DNA of 64,000 nt from Paulinella micropora. Taxonomy: Eukaryota; Cercozoa; Imbricatea; Euglyphida. Below, piece after piece: positions 49,211 through 59,900 of the stretch (position 1 is its first letter; each line of letters opens with the position of its first letter). The translations under genes were made by a program, and so were the position numbers. The DNA lies in the NCBI GenBank assembly GCA_009731375.1, contig BJOX01000100.1:267202-331201 (forward strand), written 5' to 3'. The notes beneath the pieces are model-generated. The model saw only the letters and a program-made list of their open reading frames with translations, had not been told where the DNA came from and did not search any database.

Positions 49211-50647
49211 TATCGCCTTCTCATTGTACGGCAGAATGACAGTATACGGCTTGTTACTCTCAAATAGAGTCCGTAGACACTTTTTCACTTCAGTTAATGA
49301 GCGCGGCCAGGTAGGCACATCGCCCCAAAAGTTCGTGATAAAAGTTTTAATGTCATCCTCTGGAGTATCGGGGATACGCCCCTTCCTCCTTGGCACAAAC
49401 GCCTCTCTCTTTTCATCTGACATCTTTGCGTGGTAACAGTAGCCATTAGTAATATGGACATCTGCCCCACCACCTTCTGCGAATCTGGCCAACGACGGGC
49501 ACTGTTTCGCAACACATATTATCTCCTCATTACGCGCTACGATTAAGTCATCAATAGACTTTTTGTCCCATGCGGGAATCGTAACCGTATACGCCTGCAT
49601 CTCCGTCTCCCAATTGTCGGTCCAGGACAGTTCGTCCGGCACTGTGACATAGGGGTGTACATAGGCTTCAGTTGCCTCATGTACGAAGGCCAACCTTTTT
49701 CTCTCCGTTGCTAGACTCAGCTCAAAAGCCTCGTATGAGTCAGTAGCAGTCATCGGATTAATATCCTCCTTCTCTCCATTCTTCACTCCATAAATTACTC
49801 GCCGTGCGGCGCAATCGATCACTGCCCCCATCGTAGCCAATTGGTCATACGACAGCAGGATTGAACCGTGGTAATCGGGGACAACATAGAGGTCCGCACG
49901 ATATACTCGACCGGATTTCAATTTGAAAATTAATGTGACGATGCCCGTAATTTCCGTACGGCTGCCTACCCCTTTTAGGGTCCCCTTTGTTTTTCTAATA
50001 TTTTTGTCAACCCATGTCCGGTGACTATTCAAAAACTTCTGGCCGACAATATTAATATTCGCCATCGTATCATTACCAACTTTTAATGTGGTTTGTAAAG
50101 TTTCACAAAAGAGGTCAGTGTAGCATAGCGCGTCCGGTCTATGTATACTAGCCGCTAGCACATGAATTTTTTGTTCTAGGGTTTTGAGTCTAAGCTCAAG
50201 TTCCTTGTCCTCCTTCCGTTCTTCCCTCTTTTCCTCCAACTTAACTTCTTGAGTCTCCGGGGCTTCCGGTATCTCAAGTGTCCGCTTGACAGAGTCCGGT
50301 ACACTAGATGTACACTTGTCTACCGTAGAGACGGTTGCGTCCTTTGGCGGGGGAACGGTCCGCTGCTTCTTCGTAGGCGGAGACCTAGCCTTCAGTTGCG
50401 GCTTCCTCTCCTCCATCGCCTTCTTCGCCTTCCTATTCGCATCATTTATCATATTAGCTCTCGAAGGATGAACTAGCAAATGCTTACCTTGAGGCTTGTG
50501 AGGCTGTGTGCCTTCAACTTCACGTCTAGGAGGAACGGAACCGTTCGTATCCTGTTCAGCAACAGTAGGCATAACTGTGACTGTCGGATTAAAAAGAACA
50601 GTTTTTATCTCCTTCTTTCTCTTCTCCTCCTCCCTCTTTTCCTCCCG
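49208..50647 (-). CDS. Retropepsin-like protease segment of pol
   Basis: ATG at 50,572 starts 454 residues, but the frame is also open back to the TGA at 50,648. Residues 1-120 are Lys/Pro/Glu-rich linker; about 145-262 have the retropepsin outline. The second half is typical of Ty3 proteases (LYVVPDYHGSILLSYDQL…GAVIDC). The expected D-[ST]-G active site appears as D-T-M at 168-170, and the later I-L-G as I-L-L-S. The fold is likely, the activity doubtful. The last 190 residues are unassigned. It sits between gag and RT as usual. Confidence 0.7.
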   Translation of the reverse strand, partial: REEKREEEKRKKEIKTVLFNPTVTVMPTVAEQDTNGSVPPRREVEGTQPHKPQGKHLLVHPSRANMINDANRKAKKAMEERKPQLKARSPPTKKQRTVPPPKDATVSTVDKCTSSVPDSVKRTLEIPEAPETQEVKLEEKREERKEDKELELRLKTLEQKIHVLAASIHRPDALCYTDLFCETLQTTLKVGNDTMANINIVGQKFLNSHRTWVDKNIRKTKGTLKGVGSRTEITGIVTLIFKLKSGRVYRADLYVVPDYHGSILLSYDQLATMGAVIDCAARRVIYGVKNGEKEDINPMTATDSYEAFELSLATERKRLAFVHEATEAYVHPYVTVPDELSWTDNWETEMQAYTVTIPAWDKKSIDDLIVARNEEIICVAKQCPSLARFAEGGGADVHITNGYCYHAKMSDEKREAFVPRRKGRIPDTPEDDIKTFITNFWGDVPTWPRSLTEVKKCLRTLFESNKPYTVILPYNEKAI

Positions 50648-50650
50648 TCA
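50648..50650 (-). promoter_or_regulatory. TGA-CGG at the gag-pol border (possible stop readthrough)
   Basis: gag ends GAA-TGA-CGG-GAG and the same frame stays open into pol. UGA-CGG is a readthrough context known from tobraviruses and relatives. A mutated CGA codon is the plain alternative. Confidence 0.5.
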
Positions 50651-51850
50651 TTCTAGGACTTCAACACGCTCACCTGAGCCAGTGTCTTCGTCTTGACGTC
50701 CCCCCTCCGCAGCGGTATAAGCTTGCTGGGGGTAGTTGGAGCTGGAACTGGAGCTATAATTCCAGTATCCGTGTCCTCTGGGAGGGCGCGCTGGGGTCCG
50801 GCCTCCCCTTCCCCGATAGCCCCGACCTCTTGGTGCCCATCCTCTTGGTGTCCCTCGGGACCCTCGTGACGCTCCTCTCGTCTCTCCTCCTCTAGTCGGC
50901 GCCGCTTGTCGGCCCGCTGCTTCTTTCTCCTCCTTTCTCTTCATCTTCTCAAGGAAGGAAATGATGGCCTCCCGGAACTCTCCGTCCGCGACCATATTTG
51001 CATTCCACCTCCTCTCCACCAACTCCTTCTTGTAAACTCTGTATAAGGCCTGCTCCTTTTTTGAGCCTTTGAGTTCTCTCAGGAAGATATTTCGCATCCT
51101 GTCATCGTCAGAGTCATGACTGTGTGGACAGGTGCCTACTCCATGCTTCGCCTCATTCTTACACGCCATATATGAAAAATAGCGGTAGCACGGCGTCGGC
51201 TCGTCTCTCCCCCTCTTTTGACCCGCCGACCGAGTTGTATGTGCTGCTTGAGCACCTCCAACCCCTTGTGTCGCGGCACTGGAGAATGACTCGGTGGCCG
51301 TGTCCAAGTCGGAACACGCTTCGAGCACCTCCCTATACAGGTCGCTCGGCTGAACAGCCGCTACGGCCCTCTCGTATATATTCGTTTCTAAAAAATCCGC
51401 CGTCTTCACCGCCGCGAAGGTCGGACAGGACTGTATGATCCTTGCGAGCATGCTCGGGTGTCGTGCACACAAAGCACTCAGGAAGTACAAAATGATAGAC
51501 TTCCGGCTATAAAAGAGCCCGTACTTGGCGCTGACCTCAGTGAGGATCGCTGCCAACCTCGCGCTAATGCCCAGCCCTTCGTTCACCTCTTGAAAAATCT
51601 CAAACCCAATCAAAGTACCAGTACACAGATGCTGATACCCATGAGTTTTAAAGTATTGCAAGAGGACGGCAACTGGCACCGTGCACTGCAGGTCTGAGGC
51701 TGCTCTCCTAGCCGACACCTCTACCGCTCGCAACGCCTTGTATTCCACAACATCAAATCCTTGTGTGAGGATTGATGGGTCCAACAAGGTGGACAACGCC
51801 TCATACTCCTGTGTTTCGTCCGTTGGAGGTCTTGAGCATGATGAAAAAAA
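50648..51850 (-). CDS. gag, second part: capsid-like and CCCH zinc finger
   Basis: About 395 codons in the -1 frame relative to the first part. A helical region (first 190 residues) is capsid-like. It is followed by C-x8-C-x10-C-x3-H (Cys 203, 212, 223, His 227, counting from the TTG at 51,796). Then come an acidic patch, a Lys/Glu helix and a long RG/RGG tract with Gly-Tyr repeats near the end. Retroviral nucleocapsids normally use CCHC knuckles, so a CCCH finger plus RGG tail is an unusual RNA-binding design. It ends at TGA 50,648. Confidence 0.75.
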   Translation of the reverse strand, partial: FFSSCSRPPTDETQEYEALSTLLDPSILTQGFDVVEYKALRAVEVSARRAASDLQCTVPVAVLLQYFKTHGYQHLCTGTLIGFEIFQEVNEGLGISARLAAILTEVSAKYGLFYSRKSIILYFLSALCARHPSMLARIIQSCPTFAAVKTADFLETNIYERAVAAVQPSDLYREVLEACSDLDTATESFSSAATQGVGGAQAAHTTRSAGQKRGRDEPTPCYRYFSYMACKNEAKHGVGTCPHSHDSDDDRMRNIFLRELKGSKKEQALYRVYKKELVERRWNANMVADGEFREAIISFLEKMKRKEEKEAAGRQAAPTRGGETRGASRGSRGTPRGWAPRGRGYRGRGGRTPARPPRGHGYWNYSSSSSSNYPQQAYTAAEGGRQDEDTGSGERVEVLE

Positions 51851-52794
51851 GACATGAGCTCGGCAGCCTTCCGAAGGAACAGAGCCTTCTCCGCCAACTT
51901 CTCTCCCGCTTTATTGGTGAGGGAGGGTGCGGCCGTTCCCTCCAAGATCGTATGATCCTTGGTGAAAGCCCACCTCTTCCATGCGTCGTCCTTCTGCAAG
52001 GCCGCATGCAACTTCTTAATCTTCGTCACCCCTCCAGCTTCGCCTTCTATTTCTTTCAGGGCCGGGTGAAGGTCCCTGCCATAAATCGGGGTTTGTTGGA
52101 GTTTATTCAAGTCCACCAACTTGATCTCCATAAGTCTCAGGGGTATATCCATGACATTAATCTGTCCTCGGACGTTCCTGGACTTAAACTCCCCTTCCCC
52201 TCTTTTGATTGATTCGATATCCTGACCAGGATCGAGCAACCTAGCCAGTGCTCTTGAATCCCATGGCAGGACAGTCTTGTTAGACTGGTACTCATAGAGT
52301 ATAGCACACTCGAACACTTTCCATGTGAGGTCGAGAAGCTCCAGTAAAGACATATTGTCCCCAAATGAGACATGTTGCACCTGTAACTGTGCACTGTCGT
52401 CTCTGAGGAATTTTGCAAGAGACAGGGCTTGTTTTGGGAGGGGGTAACAGATATCCTCCTTTCTCAAGGGATCTCCCCATCGTATTTCTGGGGGAATGAA
52501 TAGCCATTTATAGGCCTCATCCTTCCCTATTTTATCCTCAAACTCCTTCTCACTTAGATTGCCATATTCGGCCACAAACCTCGCTTCCTCCTCGCTCCTC
52601 TCCTTCTCGACTTCCGACTCTCCCATCCGCCCAGGGGCGAGCAGTCGGTCCTCTGGTCCTCCTGTTTCATAGGAAGGCACTGCCAGATCTCCCCCGTCCC
52701 CAAGAGGGCCAACGTTATCCTCCTGGTCTATTGGGGTTCTCTCATTCTCTCCTCCTTCTTCATTCCAATATGCTTCTTCAGACCTAGAAGACAT
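51721..52794 (-). CDS. gag, first part
   Basis: ATG at 52,794 opens 357 codons. The first 100 residues are acidic and probably disordered (MSSRSEEAYWNEEGG…); the rest is helical and capsid-like, with no close match that I recognise. After a T7 run at 51,844-51,850 this frame has only about 45 more, low-quality codons, while the -1 frame continues smoothly into the rest of gag. The real product is therefore probably the shifted fusion. Confidence 0.75.
   Translation of the reverse strand: MSSRSEEAYWNEEGGENERTPIDQEDNVGPLGDGGDLAVPSYETGGPEDRLLAPGRMGESEVEKERSEEEARFVAEYGNLSEKEFEDKIGKDEAYKWLFIPPEIRWGDPLRKEDICYPLPKQALSLAKFLRDDSAQLQVQHVSFGDNMSLLELLDLTWKVFECAILYEYQSNKTVLPWDSRALARLLDPGQDIESIKRGEGEFKSRNVRGQINVMDIPLRLMEIKLVDLNKLQQTPIYGRDLHPALKEIEGEAGGVTKIKKLHAALQKDDAWKRWAFTKDHTILEGTAAPSLTNKAGEKLAEKALFLRKAAELMSFFHHAQDLQRTKHRSMRRCPPCWTHQSSHKDLMLWNTRRCER
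51844..51850 (-). promoter_or_regulatory. Slippery heptamer T-TTT-TTT for -1 frameshift
   Basis: On the sense strand the gag frame reads TCT-TTT-TTT-CAT, a perfect X-XXY-YYZ site, and the -1 frame is open across it. A one-base homopolymer error or mutation would give the same picture. Confidence 0.6.
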
Positions 52795-53554
52795 GGTCTC
52801 TGAAGGAATACAAAGGAGATAGATCTGTTTCTACTCCGTAATTACTCTGTTCGTCTCTGAGGAACGAATAGAGAGGAAAGATGAAAAGACAGTGTAGAGA
52901 GAGAGAGTCTCACCTCTATGTCTTATGTGTTTTTGTTTGTGAGAAAGAAGTAGTCTATACGACTTTCTCTGAAAACTTGATCTCCTTCTCCACTCCTCTT
53001 TTCTTTTTCTCTTTTTGTTGTTGTATCTGTTATGAGGTACGAGGACCTACGTACAGATAATGTCAAAGAGGCTCGAGAAGCACTCCTTGAGAAGTCGACC
53101 TGTCGTCTGACACTTGTTCAGACCTATTGTCGAAAAACAGTCAGAGATTTGCAAAAATACTCTGATGTATGTGTTTTGAGAGGCAACTAAGTGCACAGAC
53201 TTGAAAGGAGGAGTACTACGCTCGTGTCCTTCAAGTTTGTTTGTAACTGTGAGTGTTTGTTTGTACGTCTGTTGACCTACTCTGTCTCTGTCTCAAGAGA
53301 GAACACAAGAACAGCTATGAGGTCTGGTGTCTGGCCTCCTTATGAGGACACAGATACAGGCTGTGTAGAGGGTACTGAGACACCTACTCACAAACGCCTA
53401 GACGTCTGGTTTTGCAAAAGGAGCTGTGTGGGGATGTGCTGGAGTATTTGTTTTTTGGAACACCTACTCAGAAGAGATAGGTCTGTCCAATTTTTCTTTC
53501 TGCTGTTCCAAAAACAAGCCAGAAAAGAAATCAGCCTTGTGCTGGTGACTCCAA
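52795..53554 (-). other. 5' leader of the LTR element
   Basis: 760 non-coding bases between the 5' LTR and gag; short ORFs only. Confidence 0.7.
53536..53553 (-). other. Primer binding site
   Basis: TGGAGTCACCAGCACAAG on the sense strand, one base after the 5' LTR. It starts with TGG as expected for pairing with a tRNA CCA end; the tRNA is not identified. Confidence 0.55.
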
Positions 53555-53804
53555 TGTTACAATCCCTGAAGATAGCTCGATAAAAAGTCGGTAATACAAC
53601 CAGACACAAATCCCCCAAAGGAGAATGATGTCTCGTTATATTAGCTCAGTGAAGCCGAAAAAGAAAGCGGCCACAGACCACGGTTAAAATTGCATTAGGT
53701 CAAATCCGGCCAAACGATATTGAAATACTGGGAAAAAAAACTAGGTGCACCTGACACCCGAAAAACTGTGTTTTTTACCGGCTATCCGGGGGGTGATGCC
53801 TACA
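53555..53804 (-). repeat. 5' LTR
   Basis: 250 bp, about 98-99% identical to the left LTR. Confidence 0.93.
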
Positions 53805-54068
53805 ATATTGTGTTTTTCCGTCCTTGTTCACAAATTTACCGTAAAGCGTTTTCACGGGGAAATCGGGGGAAAAGGTAATACGAACAGGAAAAATTGCAGT
53901 AGCTAAAAAGAACTTTGAACTAATCGTTTGAAATCATTTCTGAACGAAATCGAAAACTGGTTAGTGAAGTCGAAACGTCGTGCAGAGGAGAATCTAATGA
54001 ACCGGTCAAAAAGAGTGTCTTATCAACGGTAAAGGCTTTGGCCGGTCGTTAAGGTGCTTAGTCTGATA
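53805..54068 (+). mobile_element. TIR transposon copy 2, remaining right end
   Basis: Starts with the ATAT duplication and matches 42,893-43,162 with scattered differences, ending in the TIR (54,022-54,068). Confidence 0.78.
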
Positions 54069-54736
54069 GCTCCCCCCCCCCCAGACCTAACGGTTGAGTT
54101 GAGTTGCGTACAGAATGAGTGATTAACGAACGAAGTATGTTGTCTCACTAAAAAAAAAAGTTCAAAAGGAAAAAGAGAGGTGGGTGAGTCTCTTAAATCA
54201 TAGGAGAGTAGAAGAAGGATGCGTCTATACTGGGGCGATGCAGACGATGATCAGCCGGGGCCGGATATCGATGTCCATGGATTGCAGCGGGACTGGGACA
54301 ATTGAGGCACAGTAGCGAGCGTTGATATCGGGAGGCGATGTCGAGCAGTGGAAAATTAGGTGGCCGGGTATCTCATAGCCAAGATGAACCAATGAAGCAC
54401 CACGTGTGCCGTGCCGATATAACCACTGAGGGGTTCAAGTTCGGTGAGAATAATCGTTGACCTGCAGGCATAAGAGGCGATCAAGGACTTACATGGGTAC
54501 GCCGGTCATGGCGTAATATTTCTAGGGACGATAACGGTTCAAGTGGGAAAAGCGCTGGGCGGGGGGCGGGTGAAGCCATTACGATGGGTAAAACCCAGTT
54601 GAGAGTGATGGGGATTGCTATTCCTTAACTCTTGCTTGCCTGTCTTGCTGGAGGACGGGCAATGTGAAGGATTCGCCGATGATGATAATACCTAAGTGGT
54701 GCTAAGGAAACTGTGGTGAGAAACCAATCGCTGTTC
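54069..54736. other. Unassigned sequence
   Basis: A C11 run, then 650 bases with no long ORF; probably the 3' part of the decayed element to its right. Confidence 0.4.
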
Positions 54737-55062
54737 CTATTCTTCTTTTAAAACGATGTCAAAGTTGACTCGCTTAAGCGGTGCGGGGAGCGCGTGAAGT
54801 AGCGACAAGAGTGTATTTGTAGCTCCATTCCATGTGGAGGCCAAAGAGTAACCAAACCAAGTTGTTTTCAAATCCGATTTGGTGACACGCGTCGACGGTT
54901 TCTTGTAGAAGGGTACGACGCGGGATGTCGTCGATGCGGTCGTCCGGCATGAATAGAGCGATGGCTTCTGAAGTGCGAACAAAGTCCGCGCGACGGTAAG
55001 AGAGCAGTTAGCACAGGGGATGACGATAGCCAAATCCCACGGGGCACGAGTGGATCGTGTTT
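54737..55062 (-). pseudogene. Tail of decayed element
   Basis: Two frames look coding-like in turn, neither with a recognised domain. A 58-codon segment starting MPDDRIDDIPRRTLL near 54,950 is the more protein-like. No integrase motif was found. Confidence 0.35.
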
Positions 55063-55900
55063 TTAGGCTAGCGCGAATGATGCGACAAGGGAGGGTTTCG
55101 CATTTCCTCTCCAAAGAGGTGCTTGTGCCGTCGATGGCGAGCCACAGAGTAGAGTCTGCTCTGGGCAGTGTGGAATGGTTGCGAGGAGCCGTATGGTAGC
55201 TTCGGCTTCATCGACATGGGTCGGGACAGCTGAGTTCATGCAGGGAGCACGAGGCAAATCATCCTGGAGGGGTGTTTGTTTACCAGGGGAGTATTCGATT
55301 TTGGGTCCCAGTGTATTTGGATATTTCGGAATCCATCCGACGACCAAAGGGTAGCGAGTTTGCCATGACCACATGAGTGGTTTGGGGTTGGCGGCGATGG
55401 TAAGTTCCCAGTGGTTAGCGTTGCGGAAGTAGCGGCACTGTTGAACTCCATACATGACGCCATAGGCTTCTTGCGTGTAGGTCGTCCAGTGGGTTTCCGT
55501 GTTCCTGAATTTATGAAAGAAGGTTAGGATGACCGCAGCGCGATGGTCAGTGCCAGCGTGTAGCGTGCCAGTGACGCCTCTGTGGTTGACATCTGTCCGT
55601 AGGTAGACGTCACAACGGAGCGCACACTTGGTCGGGGCAGGGGGGGATGTAGCCTCGGGGCAGGATTCTTTCAAGTCCGCAAAAGGGGGTACACGGCAGG
55701 CATTGTTGGGGATGCCGGGTAGCGTTAGTTCGTGATTTTCCGGGCGAGGCGCGGACGTCGATCCATGAAGGCCGGGTGTGTGCATGCCTAAGGGTGTGTC
55801 ACAAACTTGGTTCGGAAGTTGGTTGGGGACCAGAGGGCCTGGGGCTGTAGGGTGAAGGTAGTCAATCCGTGTATCTGGATGGGCATCCTTCTCGATATCC
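55063..55900 (-). pseudogene. RNase H-like remnant (Ty3 type), degraded
   Basis: In one frame the order PPFADLKES…, VYLRTDVNHRGVTG, TQEAYGVMYGVQQ, then IEYSPGKQTPLQDDLPR follows the layout of Ty3 RNase H: F-x-x-L-K lead-in, T-D-x-x-x-x-G, [KR]-E-A-x-x-[IV], and Y-x-P-G-K…D-x-L-[SP]-R. The third catalytic Asp (in T-D-H) is replaced by Ala, so it is not active. The match is by pattern and needs a profile search. RT catalytic motifs were not found upstream, which suggests an internal deletion. Confidence 0.45.
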
Positions 55901-58900
55901 TCATGTTCTCCATTTATTTGGGTGACTGCGGATCGTCCGTATACGTTGCCCGGAGGCGTAGTTCCATGTGCCTGCGTTGATGGCGTTCGTAGTCCAATGG
56001 GAGAGATGTTCGCGTTCTGCCGGAGTCCAGCGCGGGCATGGGGCCGTAACTGGTTTGGCATTCGGTGTTGACCGAGGAGAAAGAACAGTGTGTTCGTAAT
56101 TGCGAATGAGGTTCCAGAGCTGGTCTTGTTGAGGTCTGGTGAGGTCCGGGTTGACTGCCTCTGTAGGAAACCTAGGACCTGTCTGCGCGGGGTCTTCCTT
56201 GGAGGAATGCACGTGCGAGATGGGCAGTTCGTTGCCGGCCGAAAGCGCCACAGAGTCAAGCGGCCTCAATTGAGTAGAGTCTGGAGAGCGCTCTTTGCAT
56301 ATTGTTCAGAGACTGAGTCGAGTCGGTGCCAGACCGAGCGAGCGTGTTAGGTTCGCGGCGACTTCGCGGGACGACCACTGGGCGAGCCAGGCGTGTGGCA
56401 TTTTGATGACTCTCGGGGACGTCCGACCATGGGGCGGGTCGCACGGGAGGATGCAGAGGCTGGGGGTTTTGGTTCCTGCCTTTGTGTCTGTGGCGACGAC
56501 GGTGTCGTCGGCCTTGCCTAGACTGAGGTTGGGGTGCCGCGATTTCCACAGGAGCAGTTTGGAGCCAAACACCTGTCGAGGGTGACCCGGGTGTTTACGG
56601 TCGAGAAGTCGTCGCCTTGGAGATACAGCTCGACGATCGGGAGAGGCAGGCTGACTTCGTGATGGAGGGGCCATGCCGCGTGACGGGGATTCGGCAGGGC
56701 CTCCGCATAGGCACCATACAGGGTGGGGGCCTTTGCAGTGGTGAACTGAGTAGGCAAAGATGCCTGTTGGAAGATCATAAAAGAGTTCCTGGTTACCAAG
56801 GTGAGGCATGGATGACTCTGAACAGTATGCCAAGCTCATACTATCGCGTCCCAGAGGTGCAAGGAGGTCAGCAAAAGTTTTCCATACGCGTCGTTTCTCC
56901 TTGAGGGGGAGGACACCGTTGATAGCAGCTGAACTGTTGAATCCGGCAGCGTTCATGGAGAAAGGGATGATTTTACCACAGTTGGCGAAGACGTTAAGTT
57001 CATCGACGATCGCTTGGCGTAGACGGTAGCCAATCGCTGGATCTATCGCTGACACGTTAAAAGGACGTGGGCGTGTTTGTGGTGATGTACGGTTTCTGGA
57101 ATCGCACGTTGGGATATTGCCTTCGCACCAGTGGGCATGTTGTCCACGTCGGGTCGACGCTTGGAAAGAAAAGACTCCGTCTGGAAAATCGTGCTCTCGG
57201 GCGCCATTTTCGAAATCAGGTTGTGGCTGTGGGATGTCATTGCCTGTTCGCTGACCTTCGTTTACTAAAAGGCTCAACTTCTTCCAGATTCCGATTTTGG
57301 CTTTAGGGCAAGTGTTACCGTGGATCGTTGCCGTGGCGGCGTTGCTGTTGCCATGAGCGTACGAGGTGATAAAACCTTGGTGGTGTCAAAGGTTGATCTT
57401 TTTTAGAAGGGCAAAACGGATGTCTGTACGAAGGGTCGGATTTACATCACGAAGGCAAAAAATGCCTGGAAAAATCGAAAAGGGTTCATTTCGAATTCCG
57501 TGTGGTTCGATGTCATCGTCCTTGTTCGGAGGTTGTTGTGACCTTCGTGTCATCGAGTGAGGAGGAGAGGCTGCAGCTGTCGAAGTCGTCACCGGTTTCG
57601 ATGACGAACTACCTGATGATGGAGAGGGGCCTTGTCCACCTCCTTTCGAATCGTCGTCGTCATGCTTCTTGTTCTCACTTGGCTTGCAGCCAGAAGAGGG
57701 CTGTGGTTTGACAGGGAATGCACGAGTTGTTTGTGACAACGGCGCAGTCGATGAGTCGGAACCAGTGGCCGATGGTGGCTGAGCTGGGGCCGATGATTGC
57801 TGAGCCAGGGCCGGTGGTGCCAAAGGTGGTGCCACCGGTAGCTGAGCTTGGGTCGGTGGTGGCGAAGCTTGGGCCGCTGGGGGCTGAGCTGGGGCCGGTG
57901 CTAATGAAAATGAGCTTGAGCTACTCGATAAGCTCGATGACGAGCTGGATGACGAGCTGGAGCTCGATGAGGACCCAGATTTGCTGTCAGATCTCGCTGG
58001 AGAGTCGTCGAGCTGGGTTGGTTCTGGCCACGAGCCGCGTAATCGATCAGTTGGTAGGCGCGGCTGGATGTCAAAACCTGGATGGATGAGCGCAGCGTGA
58101 GGAAAACCGATATGATAGTTGACTCTTGTTTTTTCAGGGGACGTTGTACAGTTTCCTCCTGGTACGTTTGTCAGTAAAACTTCGTACTCGAGATCTTGAG
58201 TGCTCATTTTCATTTCCGTGTAGAAATAGTGGAGGACCAATTCCATTCGGCTTGCTTTGAGATTTGACCATCATCCGTACTGGGTATGGTCGTCTCCGCG
58301 GTAAGCGGGTGGGGGGTGATTGGAGGTCGTCCACTCGTGAAAGTGTCGATGTTCATTTGTTGTCTGGGACCTGCGAATAACCGAGACTCCGTAGGGGTAG
58401 CCACGGAGGCGTTTATCGCGGGAGTACGCCGGATTGATGATGTCTGTCGAGCATGGGACAGTGTCATGGGAGTGTTGGACCACGTGGATCTCCTGGCTGA
58501 ATCGGAGTCCGGTTTCGCTTCCAACGATCATAAAGAAACACTGTGCCAAGTGCCACGGGACTTGGTCGTAGCGTACCCAATGGAACGTGCATGCAAAGGA
58601 ATCTTTGACACATGTGGCGCCGGGTGCCGCATTCCAGTTGGGAGCATTTGGAAGGTACTCATGAAGTTCGGAGTCGGTCACTTGAGTCGTTCCCACAGTC
58701 CTGTCTATGACATTTGTGTGTCCCATATGATTGCTGCCCATGAAAAACTGTTGCAGAAATGTTGCGTCTCTTTCATCAGTGTAGTAGGCGGTGATGCTAC
58801 AAGAGTCGAAGAAACTACGTGGTAGGTCCACGACGCATTCGTAGGATCGTTCTCTGACCATACTGATTCCCGTCCATTCACTTCCTTCGTCATAGTAATG

Positions 58901-59505
58901 GTCCCCAGAGAGGATCTTGAACTAGATCGGATCATTACACGGGAGACGATGGAAGTAATGTTGTAGGGCGAAGCAACGTTCGCGCGTCGGGAGTTGGAAA
59001 ACGCGGCGTATGTACCTTTCTTCGTCTTCGATATGTGGTTCGAAGTGCATGTGTTGAGGAGTAGGATCCTCCATGCTGCACCATGGAAATAGGAGTTGAC
59101 CTTCGAGGATGGCCGCCAAAGGGGACGCGTTGGGGTCTGCTCCCACGAGTAAGCCGCAGTATGAGGATCTGTATCCCCACGGGCGTCCAACGGGACAGTA
59201 AGCCATGCCCTGTCGAAAGTAACCAACATTGCCTGTGGGTTCAATATTGGGGCCAACTAGAGAGGAGGCAACAAGTTGGGCGGTGTTTCTTCCATTCTGC
59301 GGGCAGAAGTGGAAGATAACAGCCGTAGCGTTATGCTGGTGGAGGCGTGACATCATGGTGGCGCCCTCTTCGATGTTGAGGATGTTTCTCAGCGCAAATT
59401 CCGTGAGCGGGCCTGGGCCACGACAAGTCATCTTCGGTGCTGTTTTGTCGCCAGCACGGAACAAACACATCGCTTCGGTATTGATAGCCCCAATGGGTCC
59501 TCGGA
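55901..59505 (-). pseudogene. Long frame with four in-frame stops (unknown protein plus RT start)
   Basis: One frame is open for 3.6 kb except TAG at 58,922 and TGA at 58,271, 57,386 and 56,306; sequence on both sides of each stop reads as normal protein. It contains an unknown domain (59,470-57,900), a Ser/Pro/Ala-rich stretch with a Ser run (about 57,990-57,500), another unknown domain (57,280-56,800), and at 56,270-55,960 a segment (LTRPQQDQLWNLI…, later WTPAEREHL) like the lead-in of Ty3 reverse transcriptase. All four stops are one C-to-T or G-to-A step from sense. I read it as a decayed polyprotein. Confidence 0.5.
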
Positions 59506-59900
59506 AGCCAAGATGTCATAGCTGCCATCGACGGTTTCTCGCGATTTAGTCATGTGACGTTCCACGCGCGGAATGTCGTTTTGCGCATGTGTATTGTCCG
59601 GCCATAGGCCCTGGCAGGTAGTAAGATGCTTGGGAATCCAGTAACCCAGGTGTCTGCATCTGGGGTGGGTGCCCGGAAACATTACCATCGCCAGCGTTGG
59701 GAAGTAAGTGGCATAGATTTCCCGCGATATGTAGAGTGTCGCATCGGTGCCGGGGGATCCTTGCATTATCGCTTCCTTACGCATTCGCTCACCTGGGCGT
59801 GTAGTGAATCCTTCGAAACCATTGCACTCGGCAGGTGGCCATGTGACAACTTCTACGAATCGTTCACGTTTGGGAGAACTCGGTGTAGGCGGTAATGGAG
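59428..59900 (-). pseudogene. Frame-shifted connecting segment
   Basis: Coding-like in a different frame from both neighbours (VVTWPPAECNGFEGF… to …DGSYDILASEDPLG). It supports decay by small indels, or short introns. Confidence 0.35.

Larger units (their letters stand above)
43772..53804 (-). mobile_element. Complete Ty3-like LTR retrotransposon (10,033 bp)
   Basis: Direct repeats 43,772-44,020 and 53,555-53,804 begin TG and end CA; they differ by three substitutions and one indel, so the insertion is recent. A 4-bp ATAT duplication flanks it. Transcription is leftward: PBS beside the right LTR, gag, protease, RT, RNase H, integrase, polypurine tract beside the left LTR. The RT-RNase H-integrase order is that of the Ty3 (Metaviridae) group. 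No envelope-like ORF and no chromodomain motif were seen. Confidence 0.93.

Noticed and set aside
44825-53804. Endogenous retrovirus with envelope
   Set aside because: No signal peptide or transmembrane glycoprotein ORF lies between pol and the 3' LTR; only 790 non-coding bases are there.
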